Shown: positions 46,987 to 56,818 of the stretch, one piece after another | Layout of the letters: every line of letters starts with the position of its first letter | How positions within the stretch are numbered: the first letter of the stretch is position 1 | Assembly (NCBI RefSeq): GCF_003573695.1 | Contig: NC_039368.1 | Location: forward strand, 17,302,360-17,366,359 | Source: Papaver somniferum | Taxonomy: Eukaryota > Streptophyta > Magnoliopsida > Ranunculales > Papaveraceae | Reading direction: 5' to 3' | DNA length: 64,000 bases | Position numbers and translations under genes: made by a program | Notes under the pieces: model-generated | What the model was told of the DNA's origin: nothing | What the model saw: the letters and a program-made list of their open reading frames with translations, nothing else | The model's database searches: none

Positions 46987-47681
46987 GGTTCTGGATCGTC
47001 TGTTCCCAAAAATCCTTGTTCCTCTATTCCACCCAGTCTCCATTCGACATGTGTTTATGATTTTAACTAACAAAACTTACCGTTTTGCAAAATATACTGT
47101 TGACTAATTGAACGATTTTCTGAAGAGAAAAAAAAAGGAAACAATTGTAGATTTCCCTTATATCATTTTTCTACCACTAGCATACTCCTTAATATCATCG
47201 TGTTTTTTGCAGCCCATCAATTATTTGCTTTTCGTTTCTGTTCATGGAGCATCAGCAAGTAACGTTTCTTGCCTATAATTTTTTGCTTGTATAGAATTAT
47301 ATTCATCATTTGTAAATGAAAATTATAGTTAATTTTTGGAGTCCAGTTATATACTTTTGATTTGTATATAATTGAAGATAATCTCTACAGAATTATATTA
47401 ACTTTACCTAATCTTAGTTTCTTAGTTTTATTATTTTGTAGACAATCTCTGAAGAAAAATATGTTGAAATTGGATCACACACAGGTCTTAAATTGGATTT
47501 TGACGGCGGTATAAATCTAAATTTTCCTACACAAGAGGAAACCTATGATAAAAATGACTAATCCTGTAATTTTAGTCAACATTATATTTTGCAAAACCGT
47601 AAGTTTTGTTAGGTAAAAATATAGACACATGTCTGGGGGAACAAAGGAACAGGGGCTTTTCGGAATTGACGATCCGGAGCC
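46987..47681. mobile_element. Mutator-type MITE with long inverted ends
   Basis: The left arm from 46987 (GGTTCTGGATCGTC...GTTCCTCTATTCCACCCAG...ACAAAACTTACCG) matches the reverse complement of the right arm ending at 47681 (GGCTCCGGATCGTC...GTTCCTTTGTTCCCCCAG...ACAAAACTTACGG) for about 130 bp. The flanks TTAATATAA and GTAATGTAA fit a diverged 9-bp TSD. Long inverted ends with a 9-bp TSD point to the Mutator superfamily. No transposase is present. Confidence 0.75.
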
Positions 47682-48320
47682 GTAATGTAAGGATTTAACA
47701 GGTAAAAAGAAGAAATTTTGATTTTGCATGGTAGTTTTTTTCTTAAGGGAATTAGAAATTTTCCTTATAAAAATCAAAAATAGTGTTGGAACACCGGTAA
47801 AGTTGTTGATTAAATAGTTTCGTCAACAGCAGATTTGAATTTTAGCTTCGGTGTTCAATAATATGGAAGCATTAACCATCGGCTAGTTGATAATGAAAAA
47901 GAGAAAAGAAATTAGCCTCTACAATACCACTACGTGGTAAGGCAGAAAAGTGTAGATGCGTTTGAATAGTATTCAACTCACCAAGTAACCAACGGACCAC
48001 TAATGAGACAGAACACTGACCACTTTGTCATGCCAGTTGCACCAGCTAGTAGCTCGATGGTGGTGAGATACGTGTCAATAGCTTTGAGGGTTCAAGTAAA
48101 GAGAGTAACAGACCATTAGCGGCATGACGAGACTAGGAGACTAAGAAGTGACAATTCGATTTTGGCAGTGGTGCCCGCTAATAAAACAGAAATGCTATTC
48201 ACCACCCTATTCACTTCATTCTAATCTAAGTCTTACATCTCTATCGAGATCCGTATTCATGTTCAGGTGGGATTCACCGTTCCCTTAATATAGAATTTAG
48301 ATTGTATGGAAGTAAATAAG
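47682..48320. other. No gene seen
   Basis: Unique-looking sequence between two DNA elements; no ORF of note and no repeat recognised. Confidence 0.4.
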
Positions 48321-48789
48321 TAGGCCTGTCAATATTTGTCCGATATCCGGTATCCGTTTCCGAGTATTCGAGATCCTATAGGATTTTATCCGTTTTATCG
48401 GATGTCGGATATCGGATCGGATATTTTATCGGATATTTCTTCCTTAACATATCGGAAACGGATTAGACCCCATCCGAAATGTTAATATCCGATAGTATAG
48501 GAACTTATTTATAATTTATCCTAATTTCGAGTCTAGTATCGGATATTATCGGATAAATATCCCATAAGTGTCAATTATGAAAATATTTTACAAGAGTTTT
48601 TAAGCTTTTTTGTTATAACCGGATACTATCGGATATTTATCGGATATCCGACAACTTAGCCTATCGGAATCGATATCTGATTTTGATATCCTATAGGATA
48701 TTATCGGATATCGAATATCCGGTAGTGCTTAACATGTCGGATATCGGATTTCTAAATATCCGACGGATATTCTTCCATTGACAGGCCTA
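48321..48789. mobile_element. hAT-type MITE, copy 2
   Basis: 469 bp, ends TAGGCCTGTCAAT and ATTGACAGGCCTA; TAAATAAG at 48313-48320 and 48790-48797, a perfect 8-bp TSD. The reverse complement is collinear with 40768-41279 (TATCCGTCGGATATT, GTTAAGCACTA, TATCCTATAGGATATCA). Confidence 0.9.
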
Positions 48790-48837
48790 TAAATAAGGAG
48801 GTGGATAATAGGGAATTGAATAGCATTGTTGCTAATA

Positions 48838-49010
48838 AAAATATCAATAATTCTTAACCGACCGCCAAAACAGACATAGTGGCGCCTCCGTGTCACTGAC
48901 ATTTCTCTCTCCAGCTGGAAAGCCTGTCCCGTTTTTAGTTTTACCATCCATTTATTATCAAGCGAAACTATAGTTTGCTTCTGACCTCGATTCAGATATA
49001 GGGATTAATC
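48838..49010. repeat. Inverted repeat arm, left
   Basis: AATAATTCTTAACCGACCGCC, GACATTTCTCTCTCCAGC and CCATCCATTTATTATCAAG match the reverse complement of 57230-57440 in order. See the right arm and the related finding. Confidence 0.65.
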
Positions 49011-49509
49011 TTTTCTTACGTTTTCGCTTCCCCTCTCTTCCACCAATAGATGATAAGCTTCCTTCATCATGTTTAACATTTGAAACACTAACCAGCTTCA
49101 TATACAGAGTTGATCAATATGATCATTACACGTTTTTGGAGAATTAGGGATATAAAAGAAGCTCAGGCAACAATTGTTCCTAAGCACTTCGGATTAGTTA
49201 ATATGTTTGGCAATTAGTCCGTTTAGCAAGTCCATAACCATCTTAAATCTGCTGGAAATTTGTGAAACTAGTTGATCCTAATTAGAAAGTTGACTGTTAA
49301 TTGCAGGAAGTAACAATGTCATGTATCCTGGTCTTTCAATTTGGTTGGAACCCAATGTTTGAATTACAGGTAATCAAGTTGCTGCTAACTCTGGTGGTTA
49401 AGATCAATCAATTTCATATACTTCCATCTTAATCAGCCACATCAATAGCTGAACAACATCAAAAAAATTGCTATATATTAAACTTGTTCCCTGGAATTTT
49501 AATCGCTTA
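49011..49509. other. No gene seen
   Basis: No convincing ORF. The sequence between the left inverted arm and the Harbinger-type MITE is not recognised. Confidence 0.4.
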
Positions 49510-50443
49510 GAGCGTCCACAATGGTGCGATCAAAACCAAAGATCAAAGATCAAAAACCACGATCAAATTTGAGTTTAGTCAGTAGTGTGACGCAACGATA
49601 AACGAGTATATTTAGTCGAGCGAAGATATAATCAACGTCTGATAGTGGAGCGTTGATATAGTAAACGTCGGTTTGGGGCGTTGATATAGTAAACGCCGGA
49701 TATGGGACGTTGATATAGCAAACGTTTTATGTGGGGCGTTTATATAGTTTACGCCTGGAATAGGGGCGTTGATATAATCCACGCCGGATGGGGCGTTTAT
49801 ATAATGCACACCGGGACAAGGGCGTTGATATAATCTCCGCACTCCCATCTATCGTTTTGCAGTTAGTCAAAATTGTTAAAAGTTAAATCGAATCAAGACC
49901 AGCAAGTTAGTAATTGGCTAGTCTGTACTTTAACTACTAGTGGAGCTATTGTATACAGTGATACAACTGTACGGGTTTTAGTACTTCTAAACTAGACGTG
50001 GTATATACTAAAGTCAATTAACTACTAACTAGCTATATTCTTTAGCTTGAGCACATGTATAAAGCATTAACAAAAATGTACTTAAGGTATAATGCATGTC
50101 TTAATGGGACGAACATTATACTCACGCCTGTTATCAGGCAGACATTATACTAACGCCCGATCGGACGTACATTATAGGTTCGCCTAGCTACGGCGTATAT
50201 TATACAACCGCCTGATCTTGGGACGAGAATTATACCACCGCTTCAGATGAAGCGTGCATTATATAAACGTCTGTTAACGGACGAAGATTATAACTTCGCT
50301 CGACCAAATTTGGTTTTGGTCGTTGCTCCAGACCAAATATAGTCTCAAATTTGGGTTTAGTCTGGTATATGATCTTTAGTCTGTTCGACTGTGTCACGTA
50401 TCTGGACCATATATTTGGGTTTAGTCGCCCATTGCAGTTGCTC
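49510..50443. mobile_element. Harbinger-type MITE with internal hairpin arrays
   Basis: Ends GAGCGTCCACAATGG and CCCATTGCAGTTGCTC are imperfect inverted repeats; TTA flanks both sides (49507-49509 and 50444-50446). Further inwards AAATTTGAGTTTAGTC and its inverse forms recur. 49612-49850 holds about eight units of GGGCGTTGATATAGTAAACGCC type; 50095-50300 holds about six related units in the other half. No coding capacity. Confidence 0.75.
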
Positions 50444-50831
50444 TTAGCATGATTATGATGGTGTGATCATCAGACTATAAGTACCAAATTGAGTAGCCTC
50501 ATGCCTACATAAACAGAAGATGTTTCGAAGAAACCCAAATTCGTGAAGTAAAAAAGAAATGGTGAAAAGTTGACGTAGGACAGCCTACTCTATTTCCTAT
50601 TATAAGGACAAGTAGAGTGCACGTGCGTTGCACGAAAAGTCCAAAATACCTATTATAAATGAAAACACATTGCGTGTAGATAAATTTCTTGAAAAATCTT
50701 TTTATAAATTACCAGAGTTCTTGTATACATACACTTTGCAGCAAGTGTTCCCAATCAAGTTTCTCAAGCACAAATCCACAAAATGTGAAGTGTAGTAAAA
50801 GCAACAAAACAGTGGTGTCTGCCTTTCAAAA

Positions 50832-50981
50832 CTATCTGTCCCCGGTGCCCATGTAATTTCCAGTTTTAGTGTCCACCAATATATCGCCGCAACCGTTAAC
50901 AAACAAAGGACACTCATAGTAGCTCGCAGCAGCCCCAGTATCAACGGTGTCTGCCTTTGATCCACCTTGCAGTGTCACCTT
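50832..50981 (-). pseudogene. Captured elongation factor P C-terminal fragment
   Basis: On the minus strand, from an AAG at 50981 to a TAG at 50832-50834, the frame reads KVTLQGGSKADTVDTGAA, a few residues, CPLFVNGCGDILVDTKTG and NYMGTGDR. This follows the last OB-fold of bacterial/plastid-type elongation factor P, whose end has VxLQGGTKPAxxDTGAxVxVPLFVNxGDxILVDTxTGxY. EF-P helps ribosomes pass polyproline stretches; in plants this type acts in the plastid. Only about 50 codons are present, with a small insertion before CPLFVN. Upstream sequence keeps exon-intron-like edges but no further EF-P text that I could recognise. It is a captured, non-functional piece in the Helitron. Confidence 0.7.
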
Positions 50982-51039
50982 AAAGGCCAAGATATGTTTG
51001 AATCATCTTCATCTGAACGGTTCCTGTCGCACTACATTG

Positions 51040-52450
51040 AAGTTAGAAAGTTTCAACAATCATGTATTAGCCGATGTTACAACTTCAAATTTCTAAAAAG
51101 GAAGTCAGAGGATGTAATGATAGATAATTAGTCCGATTCCAAGTTCCAAATGGGAATGTAATAAACAAAAAGTTAACTTAGTCATAAAATGATACATTAC
51201 CAAATAGTCAAGTTGACATCAAAAAAATCAAACCATCATTGTTTACCATCCTAAAGAGAATGGTGCATGAGCAAGCTATGTATAGAGTCAGGAAAATATA
51301 AGAGACGTAAAAATAATGTGACTGATATAACTCACCCAGACTAACTGCAGCCCAAGACGATCATCATGCTACAGAACTCTTGTAGAACTTTCTTTATGAC
51401 CCATGAATGGGATGAAAAAGGGATGAATCCTCTTAATTTAGCATCACACGCCCTTTAATCAGCAATTTTAAACCATGTTGCCATGAAGTTAAGTGCATCT
51501 CTACTACATACCTGAATCAAAATAGAATGAATGAGTTTAGTAACCAATATGCATGGAGAGGGAAAATGCAGAACAATTTCGAGCAAACTTCTTCCAAGAA
51601 AAGAAAATGCACCCTATTGTCTGGGTTGTTATTGAGATCACACCTTAGCTGATATCAGTCAACCTCGATTATAGCAAAATCCATACTTGAAACTAATGAA
51701 CTGAACTTCAGAGACTTGTAAATTTTCCTCTTTGAACTGTAATGTGAATTAACAATATGAGTTCAGATTCCTAACATCAACAATACACACATTTTTTTCT
51801 CCTAGAAATTTTTTCAAACAACTCCTATCATACTTAACCAAGCAGGAATTTGTTGTTAAAAGCACCAAATTCCAAAGTAATCACCGCATCTCAAACATTT
51901 TCCCCTAACAATGAACCTATGAGTAACCTAAAATACCCTATTTTTCATTTCCCCAAACAACTAAAACAATTTGTCGAAACAATTAAAATAATTTGGCGAA
52001 TTAAATTGAATTCAGTAAGAAACTTTCCGATACACAGACAGATGTACCTAAATCGACAGTAAGATTGAATAACAAACCCTTCAAAATCATTCATAAACAT
52101 ATGTGAAACAAAATCCCCAAAATTTACAGAAACCCTCTAATTTCAGATTACAAAAATCAAACAATTTGAGAGATGTTGCATACCTAATCGAGGAAGTGAA
52201 AACAACCAACTCAATTCTTCATCTCCGTCATTGATTGCCCACAAATTCCTTGAAACGGAGGTGAAGATTCTGTTGCAGCGACGGATCTTATAAATTTCAG
52301 TTGTTTAGAATAGAAAGAGGAGAAAAAAACGAAGAGGAATAATCGAGGAAGAGAAACAAAAGAAATAAAGTGAACGGCTCTGGTCAGAGATGAAGACAAT
52401 CCAACGGCTGATGCGCGTTGTTATAAAATACGTTTGGGGTACGAAAAGTA
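51040..52450 (-). other. Helitron cargo with 5'-UTR and intron-like sequence
   Basis: Read right to left, 52400-52160 has a CT-rich leader-like stretch (TTTCTCTTCCTCG), ATGs and a plausible donor (CGATTAG|GTATGC near 52180). 51730-51440 contains another acceptor/donor-like pair (TTGATTCAG|GTATGTAG near 51515). No protein could be assigned. It may be the 5' part of the captured gene. Confidence 0.35.
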
Positions 52451-52847
52451 CGGAGGTACACGAAAAGTACGGCGGTACACCAAAATTGGTTAGTGTTTTC
52501 AGTTTGGCTTGTTGGCATTAAAAGGGGGAGATTTCCATTTTTACTAGCTTTAGTCTTTTTTTTTTTTTGGGGATTTCTTTCCTAGTTCTAGCGTGTTTCC
52601 TAGTTTGGTGTGATTTTCTTTTCTAGTGCTAATTATATTTAGAATCCTTGAAGTCTATATAGGAAGGTATAAACATAGTAGAGAGAGACAATTCTACAAC
52701 CAATATTATTATTTGATTAATATCAAACTTATCTTTTATTTTATTATCTTTATTTTATCATCACTTTTGTGAATCTATTGATCTCACATTAGTTTTTATC
52801 TTTTATCGGATCTTTAATCCAAAAACATACGCTTCCGCTACGTCAAG

Positions 52848-52860
52848 TGGCATCAGAGCC
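52848..52860 (+). other. Primer-binding site, element 3
   Basis: TGGCATCAGAGCC, 2 bp after the 5' LTR end CGTCA; one difference from the tRNA-iMet complement TGGTATCAGAGC. Confidence 0.8.
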
Positions 52861-52984
52861 ACTGTTGAGATTCTCTTTTTGAGTTTCTTGGCTTTGTTTC
52901 TTTCCACGGTTAAGTGCCTCCATTGAGTGCCTTAATTTCTTTGTTATGGAAAAAAAATTTCGTACTTGATTCATTGTAGATGGG

Positions 52985-55198
52985 ATGATCACTGACTTTA
53001 TTATTGATCCATCAGGCCCGAAAAATTATATATCCATTGAAGCAGCAAATTACTTCAGGGAAAGGAATTACGGTGAATGGGATTTATTTGGCGGTTATCT
53101 TGATTTTATCTTCCACGAAGGTAATTATTGCAGTTTTGCTTATTGTGAACTATCTTCTATGAATAATTGTCATGTGTTATTGGGCGAACCCTGGCTATCG
53201 AGTTTAGGTGTTGTGTATAATCAAAGTATGCATAGTTTTGATTTTCGTGAAGGCAACATAATGCATCGTTTAATGGGATTACATGAATCAACACCATTAC
53301 AACGTTGTACTGAAAAAGAAAAGTCAGATTTTTGGAAAGAATTCAATGAGATTATTGCTAGTTTTAAAGAGAGGATTTTGGAAGACATTAGAACAACATT
53401 CGATGGGATTATTTCACAAGTACCTATCTTAGAAGAAGAAGAAGAAGAAGAAGAAGAAGAAGAAGAAGAAGAAGAAGAAGAAGAAGAAGAAGAAGAAGAA
53501 GAAGAAGAAGAAGAAGAAGAAGAAGAAGAAGAAGAAGAAGAAGAAGAAGAAGAAGAAGAAGAAGAAGAAGAAGAAGAAGAAGAAGAAGAAGAAGAAGAAG
53601 AAGAAGAAGAAGAAGAAGAAGAAGAAGAAGAAGAAGAAGAAGAAGAAGAAGAAGAAGAAGAAGAAGAAGAAGAAGAAGAAGAAGAAGAAGAAGAAGAAGA
53701 AGAAGAAGAAGAAGAAGAAGAAGAAGAAGAAGAAGAAGAAGAAGAAGAAGAAGAAGAAGAAGAAGAAGAAGAAGAAGAAGAAGAAGAAGAAGAAGAAGAA
53801 GAAGAAGAAGAAGAAGAAGAAGAAGAATCACAATCACTTGATTTTTTTGTTCCAATTAGTTCTATCCCTGAGAATGTGCATAATCAAGAGAAATCTGAAA
53901 CTACTTTTAAGAATACACTTCCGCCAAGTCTCAAGATTGCCGATGTTTCTCGTACTCCTCATATGGATTTTGTTATGCCAAATTTAAACTCTCATAACAT
54001 CACTTGTTATGTTAAGTTTCTGGACTTTCCTATTTTATGGCATAAACAATTGAAGATGGAGAAGCAATCGAAGTACATTGTTTGCTGGGATGGGAGCTTG
54101 CAATACCTACCAAATTTAAAGGTGTATTCTTCGGAAGGTGGCGAGCATAATCCTTCTTATGCATACTGCTTCGATGTGTTAACTATCTCCGTGAGTCAGA
54201 ATTCAGTATTTGTTGGTTCTCTCAGTAACTATATATCTGTAAAACCGTTCTTAGCTGGCTACTTGCGCTCAAATACATATATAAAATTTGGTTCTCGTTT
54301 GAACTCTTCACACTGGACGACTGGTTACGAAGCTTTATCTAGGACGTCTGAAATTACAAAGGTATATCAATAAGTTTATCCAAGTCTTCAGGGTGTTCTC
54401 AGCCAATATTTTGATATCCCACGAAAGCCTCTGTGGCTTGTATTTCTGCTGCGTCAAACCTTAAAGAAAGAAAATAGAAAGAAAAAACATGAAGATGATA
54501 ACAATTTGATCAGGAGAAAGAAAGCTAAGAAAGGGTTACAAACTGCAGATGGTAACAACTTCTCTAATCGTGCTCCTCCAACAAGGGATTTTAGTTGTGT
54601 GAAGAAGTATGTTCCTTCTATCAGTTCCGTGAACAAGCTTAGAAAAGTTAAACCCTCAGCTGGATACTTGCACTCGATTACTGATTCTGTTTCAGGTGCG
54701 CGTTCGAACTCTTTAAACTGGACCGATAACTATGAAGCGTCATCTAAGTTTTATGACATTTACAACAAATGTGAAAGCGCTTTCTCAAATCCTCATGGTG
54801 TTGATGAGATTCCTCAAAAGCCGCCTTGGCTCGTGCTGTGCAAAACCTTAAGGAGAAGAGACAGAATAGAGGATACAATTGTTAAGTCTGATCAGTTCCC
54901 AGTGGCAGCAATCGTGGATAAAGTTTTATGTCAAGAGGAAGAGCAAAGGCGTGTTCAGGTCATTACCGCGCTGATTGACTTGTTGGTTCAGTGTAATGCA
55001 AACCTTCCGATAGTTGTCGCCTCAATCTCGGGAGCCCCAGTTGGTGTTTGTTATTGCCCCAAAAGCAATGAAGCTTCCACTATGTCTTGTTGTCTCTCCG
55101 GGACTAGCGTTTTTCATCAACTTACAACTGTGAAAACTCTAGATGCATCTGAATTGTTAAGGTTAAAAATGAAGATATTGTCACGGAATCGCAATTGA
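52985..55198 (+). pseudogene. Element 3 main ORF: protease-like start, polyGlu, repeated modules
   Basis: ATG 52985; a single in-frame TAA at 54371-54373 splits an otherwise open 737-codon frame. Residues 1-110 resemble a retroviral-type aspartic protease region: DFIIDPSGPKNYISIEAAN in the place of the DSG active-site loop (Asp kept, context DPSG) and MNNCHVLLGEPWL, like the C-HVLLGRPW motif of gypsy elements. A 132-residue polyglutamate run follows (53432-53827). After it come two copies of a module: GYLRSN...LNSSHWTTGYEALS...DIPRKPLWLVF (about 54256-54450) and GYLHSI...SLNWTDNYEASS...EIPQKPPWLVL (about 54657-54840). I recognise no function for the modules. The basic stretch KKENRKKKHEDDNN separates them. 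Downstream frames are shifted. Whether the TAA is read through is unknown. Confidence 0.6.
53432..53827 (+). repeat. (GAA)132 microsatellite
   Basis: 396 bp of uninterrupted GAA as given, in frame as glutamate. Pure GAA/TTC tracts of this length form intramolecular triplexes. The exact count could be affected by assembly. Confidence 0.97.
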
Positions 55199-55945
55199 CA
55201 TTGAACTTAACTGGATATTCTGCACTAATTCATATTCTTAGGGTTCTTCTGAATTCTGGTTTGAAAACCCAAGGTTTGGCTGCATGCTGTTTGTCCTTTG
55301 ACCCAGGTGGAACGGTTCCTGCTGGGTTGAATTGTGGTGCTTTGTTTTGCGTCAGAAAGAGTTTCAGGATTTTTAGAGCGATGTTGACATTACATGAAAG
55401 GCCTATGGACATTTTTATTTGCTGGGTTCCGGTTTGTAATAAAGCTAAGGTAGCTGATATCGGAATAAATTCGGACGTCAGGGGAGAGTTAGAGGCTGTA
55501 GTTCAAGTGTGTAATATAGATGGGGATATAGAGATGAAACTCGATACATTTGTGTAACCCAGTAAGCCTGTTGTTAACTGTAGAACTGAAATATTGTGAT
55601 CGTTGTTAAGGATTTGGCAGGAGTTACTTGTTTGTTGGCAGATATACTAGCGTCGCAGGGGACTATTTTGGTCAGTCATAATTTAAATTATGATCTGCGA
55701 ATACTGGTATTGGATCATGTAAGGGTTATCGACATACCATTTGTTCTTATATGTGCCGATGGATGTATCTATGGAATTACTCGCCGGAAAAAGAATGTGA
55801 TTGGCCATGACCTCAGGGGAAAAAGAGTTTCTAAAGCTTCAAAACATAGAGACTATTTTATAGCTGTACTAAAGGTACGTAATCCAAGTAATCCAATGAT
55901 TGTTTTATTGAATCGGTCGAAGTATTTTTGTGAAGTGAAATAAAT
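55195..55945 (+). pseudogene. Element 3 segment resembling small-RNA-degrading nuclease (SDN)
   Basis: Two shifted frames, 55195-55557 and 55596-55945. The join reads AVVQVCNIDGDIEMKLDTFV, stop, PSKPVVNCRTEI, frameshift, VVKDLAGVT, LADILASQGTILVSHNLNYD, LRILVLDHVRVIDIPFV and ADGCIYGI. This follows the DEDDh exonuclease domain of plant SDN proteins, which trim 2'-O-methylated small RNAs: VxVxVVDxxLKVxLDxFVKPxKPVVDYRTxITGVT, then GTILVGHSLNxDLxxLxLDHxRVID. The second motif Asp (HNLNYDL) is kept. The first motif (DCEM) and the C-terminal HDxxxDA motif are not visible, so it would not be catalytic. Likely a captured host gene piece decayed by one stop and one frameshift. What lies upstream in 55195-55480 is not recognised. 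Confidence 0.6.
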
Positions 55946-56818
55946 TTATCGTGGTGTTCCTAACCAAGATTATGAGATTCCACGAAAACCTCACTGGGTT
56001 ATTTGTGTTGGTTTCCGCAAACTAAGTGAAAGTTTTACAGAAATTATAAGACTTATTGGTTTATCTACCGCGGCAGATTCCTGGAATGAGGTATCCTTAT
56101 CTAACATCATTAATACTCTATTGTCTTGTCTGCCTAAGTTGGTTTGTATGGTTTGGGTAACGAGATATTATATGGAAAGCTGAAAATATTGGCAAACCAT
56201 ATATGCCTGGGAACAAGTTGTTGAACGAGTTAAGGATGCTTGAGTGAGTGTTCAGAAATGAGATATTAAAATTATTCCTAATGCTAACTATTCGGAGTAT
56301 GCTAGTGCCTACCTACTGAAGATTCTACTAGTTGGTGATGCAAAGAATCTAATAAATATTGATCTCCGTCACTGTTTCCTACCATATGATCCTGGAAAAG
56401 TTGCTTGTGCTATTATGGCGAACTTAATGATTGATGACCAGAGTATACAAGTGGACTTTATTCAGAGTTTGTTTAAGCTATGGTCTGAATATAAGCATAA
56501 AAATCATCTAACTAATAAGGGGAAAGGTCGTTTCAAATGTGGTACCCTTAATCACATTCCCAAAGATTGTGCGGCGGACCTGATATATAAAACACATGGC
56601 AGTGAAGATTCGAAAAGTGATGAAAGTAGGCATGAAGATCTTCGACGTTGTTTTCAACCTTATGACCCTGGCGGCGACGGTGTTTATCTTGTTATACCGA
56701 ACTCACGGTATCTGGTAGATGATGGTCTTCGTCGTCGTTTCCGACCATATGACCCTGGCAAGGACGTTTGTCTCTCTACGGTGAACTCGTGGTCGAGTTC
56801 TTTTCAAGAAGGAGGGCC
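55946..56818 (+). pseudogene. Element 3 3' coding remnant
   Basis: About 55948-56045 has a third, partial module (YEIPRKPHWVICVGFRKL). Stops follow near 56180 and 56240. 56415-56909 is open: NHLTNKGKGRFKCGTLNHIP then KDC is a zinc knuckle whose first Cys reads Arg. Three repeats of LR-x-x-F-x-PYDPG occur at about 56369, 56638 and 56727 (HCFLPYDPGK, RCFQPYDPGG, RRFRPYDPGK). The end SSSFQEGGPDVG runs into the LTR, as gypsy polyproteins often do. A knuckle at this place, after rather than before a protease-like region, is out of the usual order. Confidence 0.55.
56808..56818 (+). other. Polypurine tract, element 3
   Basis: GAAGGAGGGCC immediately precedes TGATGTAGGACA of the 3' LTR (AAGAAGGAGGG is all purine). 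Confidence 0.65.

Larger units (their letters stand above)
50609..52531 (-). mobile_element. Helitron carrying gene fragments
   Basis: On the minus strand it begins TCTCCCCCTTTTAATG and ends CACTCTACTTG, preceded by the hairpin CGTGC-AAC-GCACG (plus-strand 50622-50634). It is inserted exactly between A and T of the LTR without a TSD, the Helitron signature. The canonical 3' end would be CTAG/CTRR; here CTTG. The interior contains an elongation factor P exon and a UTR-like, splice-site-containing region. No Rep/helicase, so non-autonomous. Confidence 0.85.
50571..52845 (+). repeat. 5' LTR of element 3 (50571-50608 plus 52532-52845)
   Basis: The two pieces sum to 352 bp and match the 351-bp 3' LTR throughout (TGACGTAGGACAGCC at the start, CTATATAGGAAGG TATA region near 52658, CGCTACGTCA at the end). 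The Helitron lies between A50608 and T52532. Confidence 0.9.

Noticed and set aside
50702..50965. 87-residue minus-strand ORF starting MDQRQTPLILGLL
   Set aside because: It overlaps the EF-P-like frame in another frame and has no family similarity; the EF-P frame is the better explanation.
53424..53855. 143-residue polyleucine ORF on the minus strand
   Set aside because: It is the antisense reading of the GAA tract (TTC/CTT frames); no start context or flanking coding signal.
55195..55480. Upstream part of the SDN-like frame as the DCEM-containing half of the nuclease
   Set aside because: No DCE motif or spacing could be found before AVVQVCNIDG, so the similarity is claimed only from about 55480 onward.
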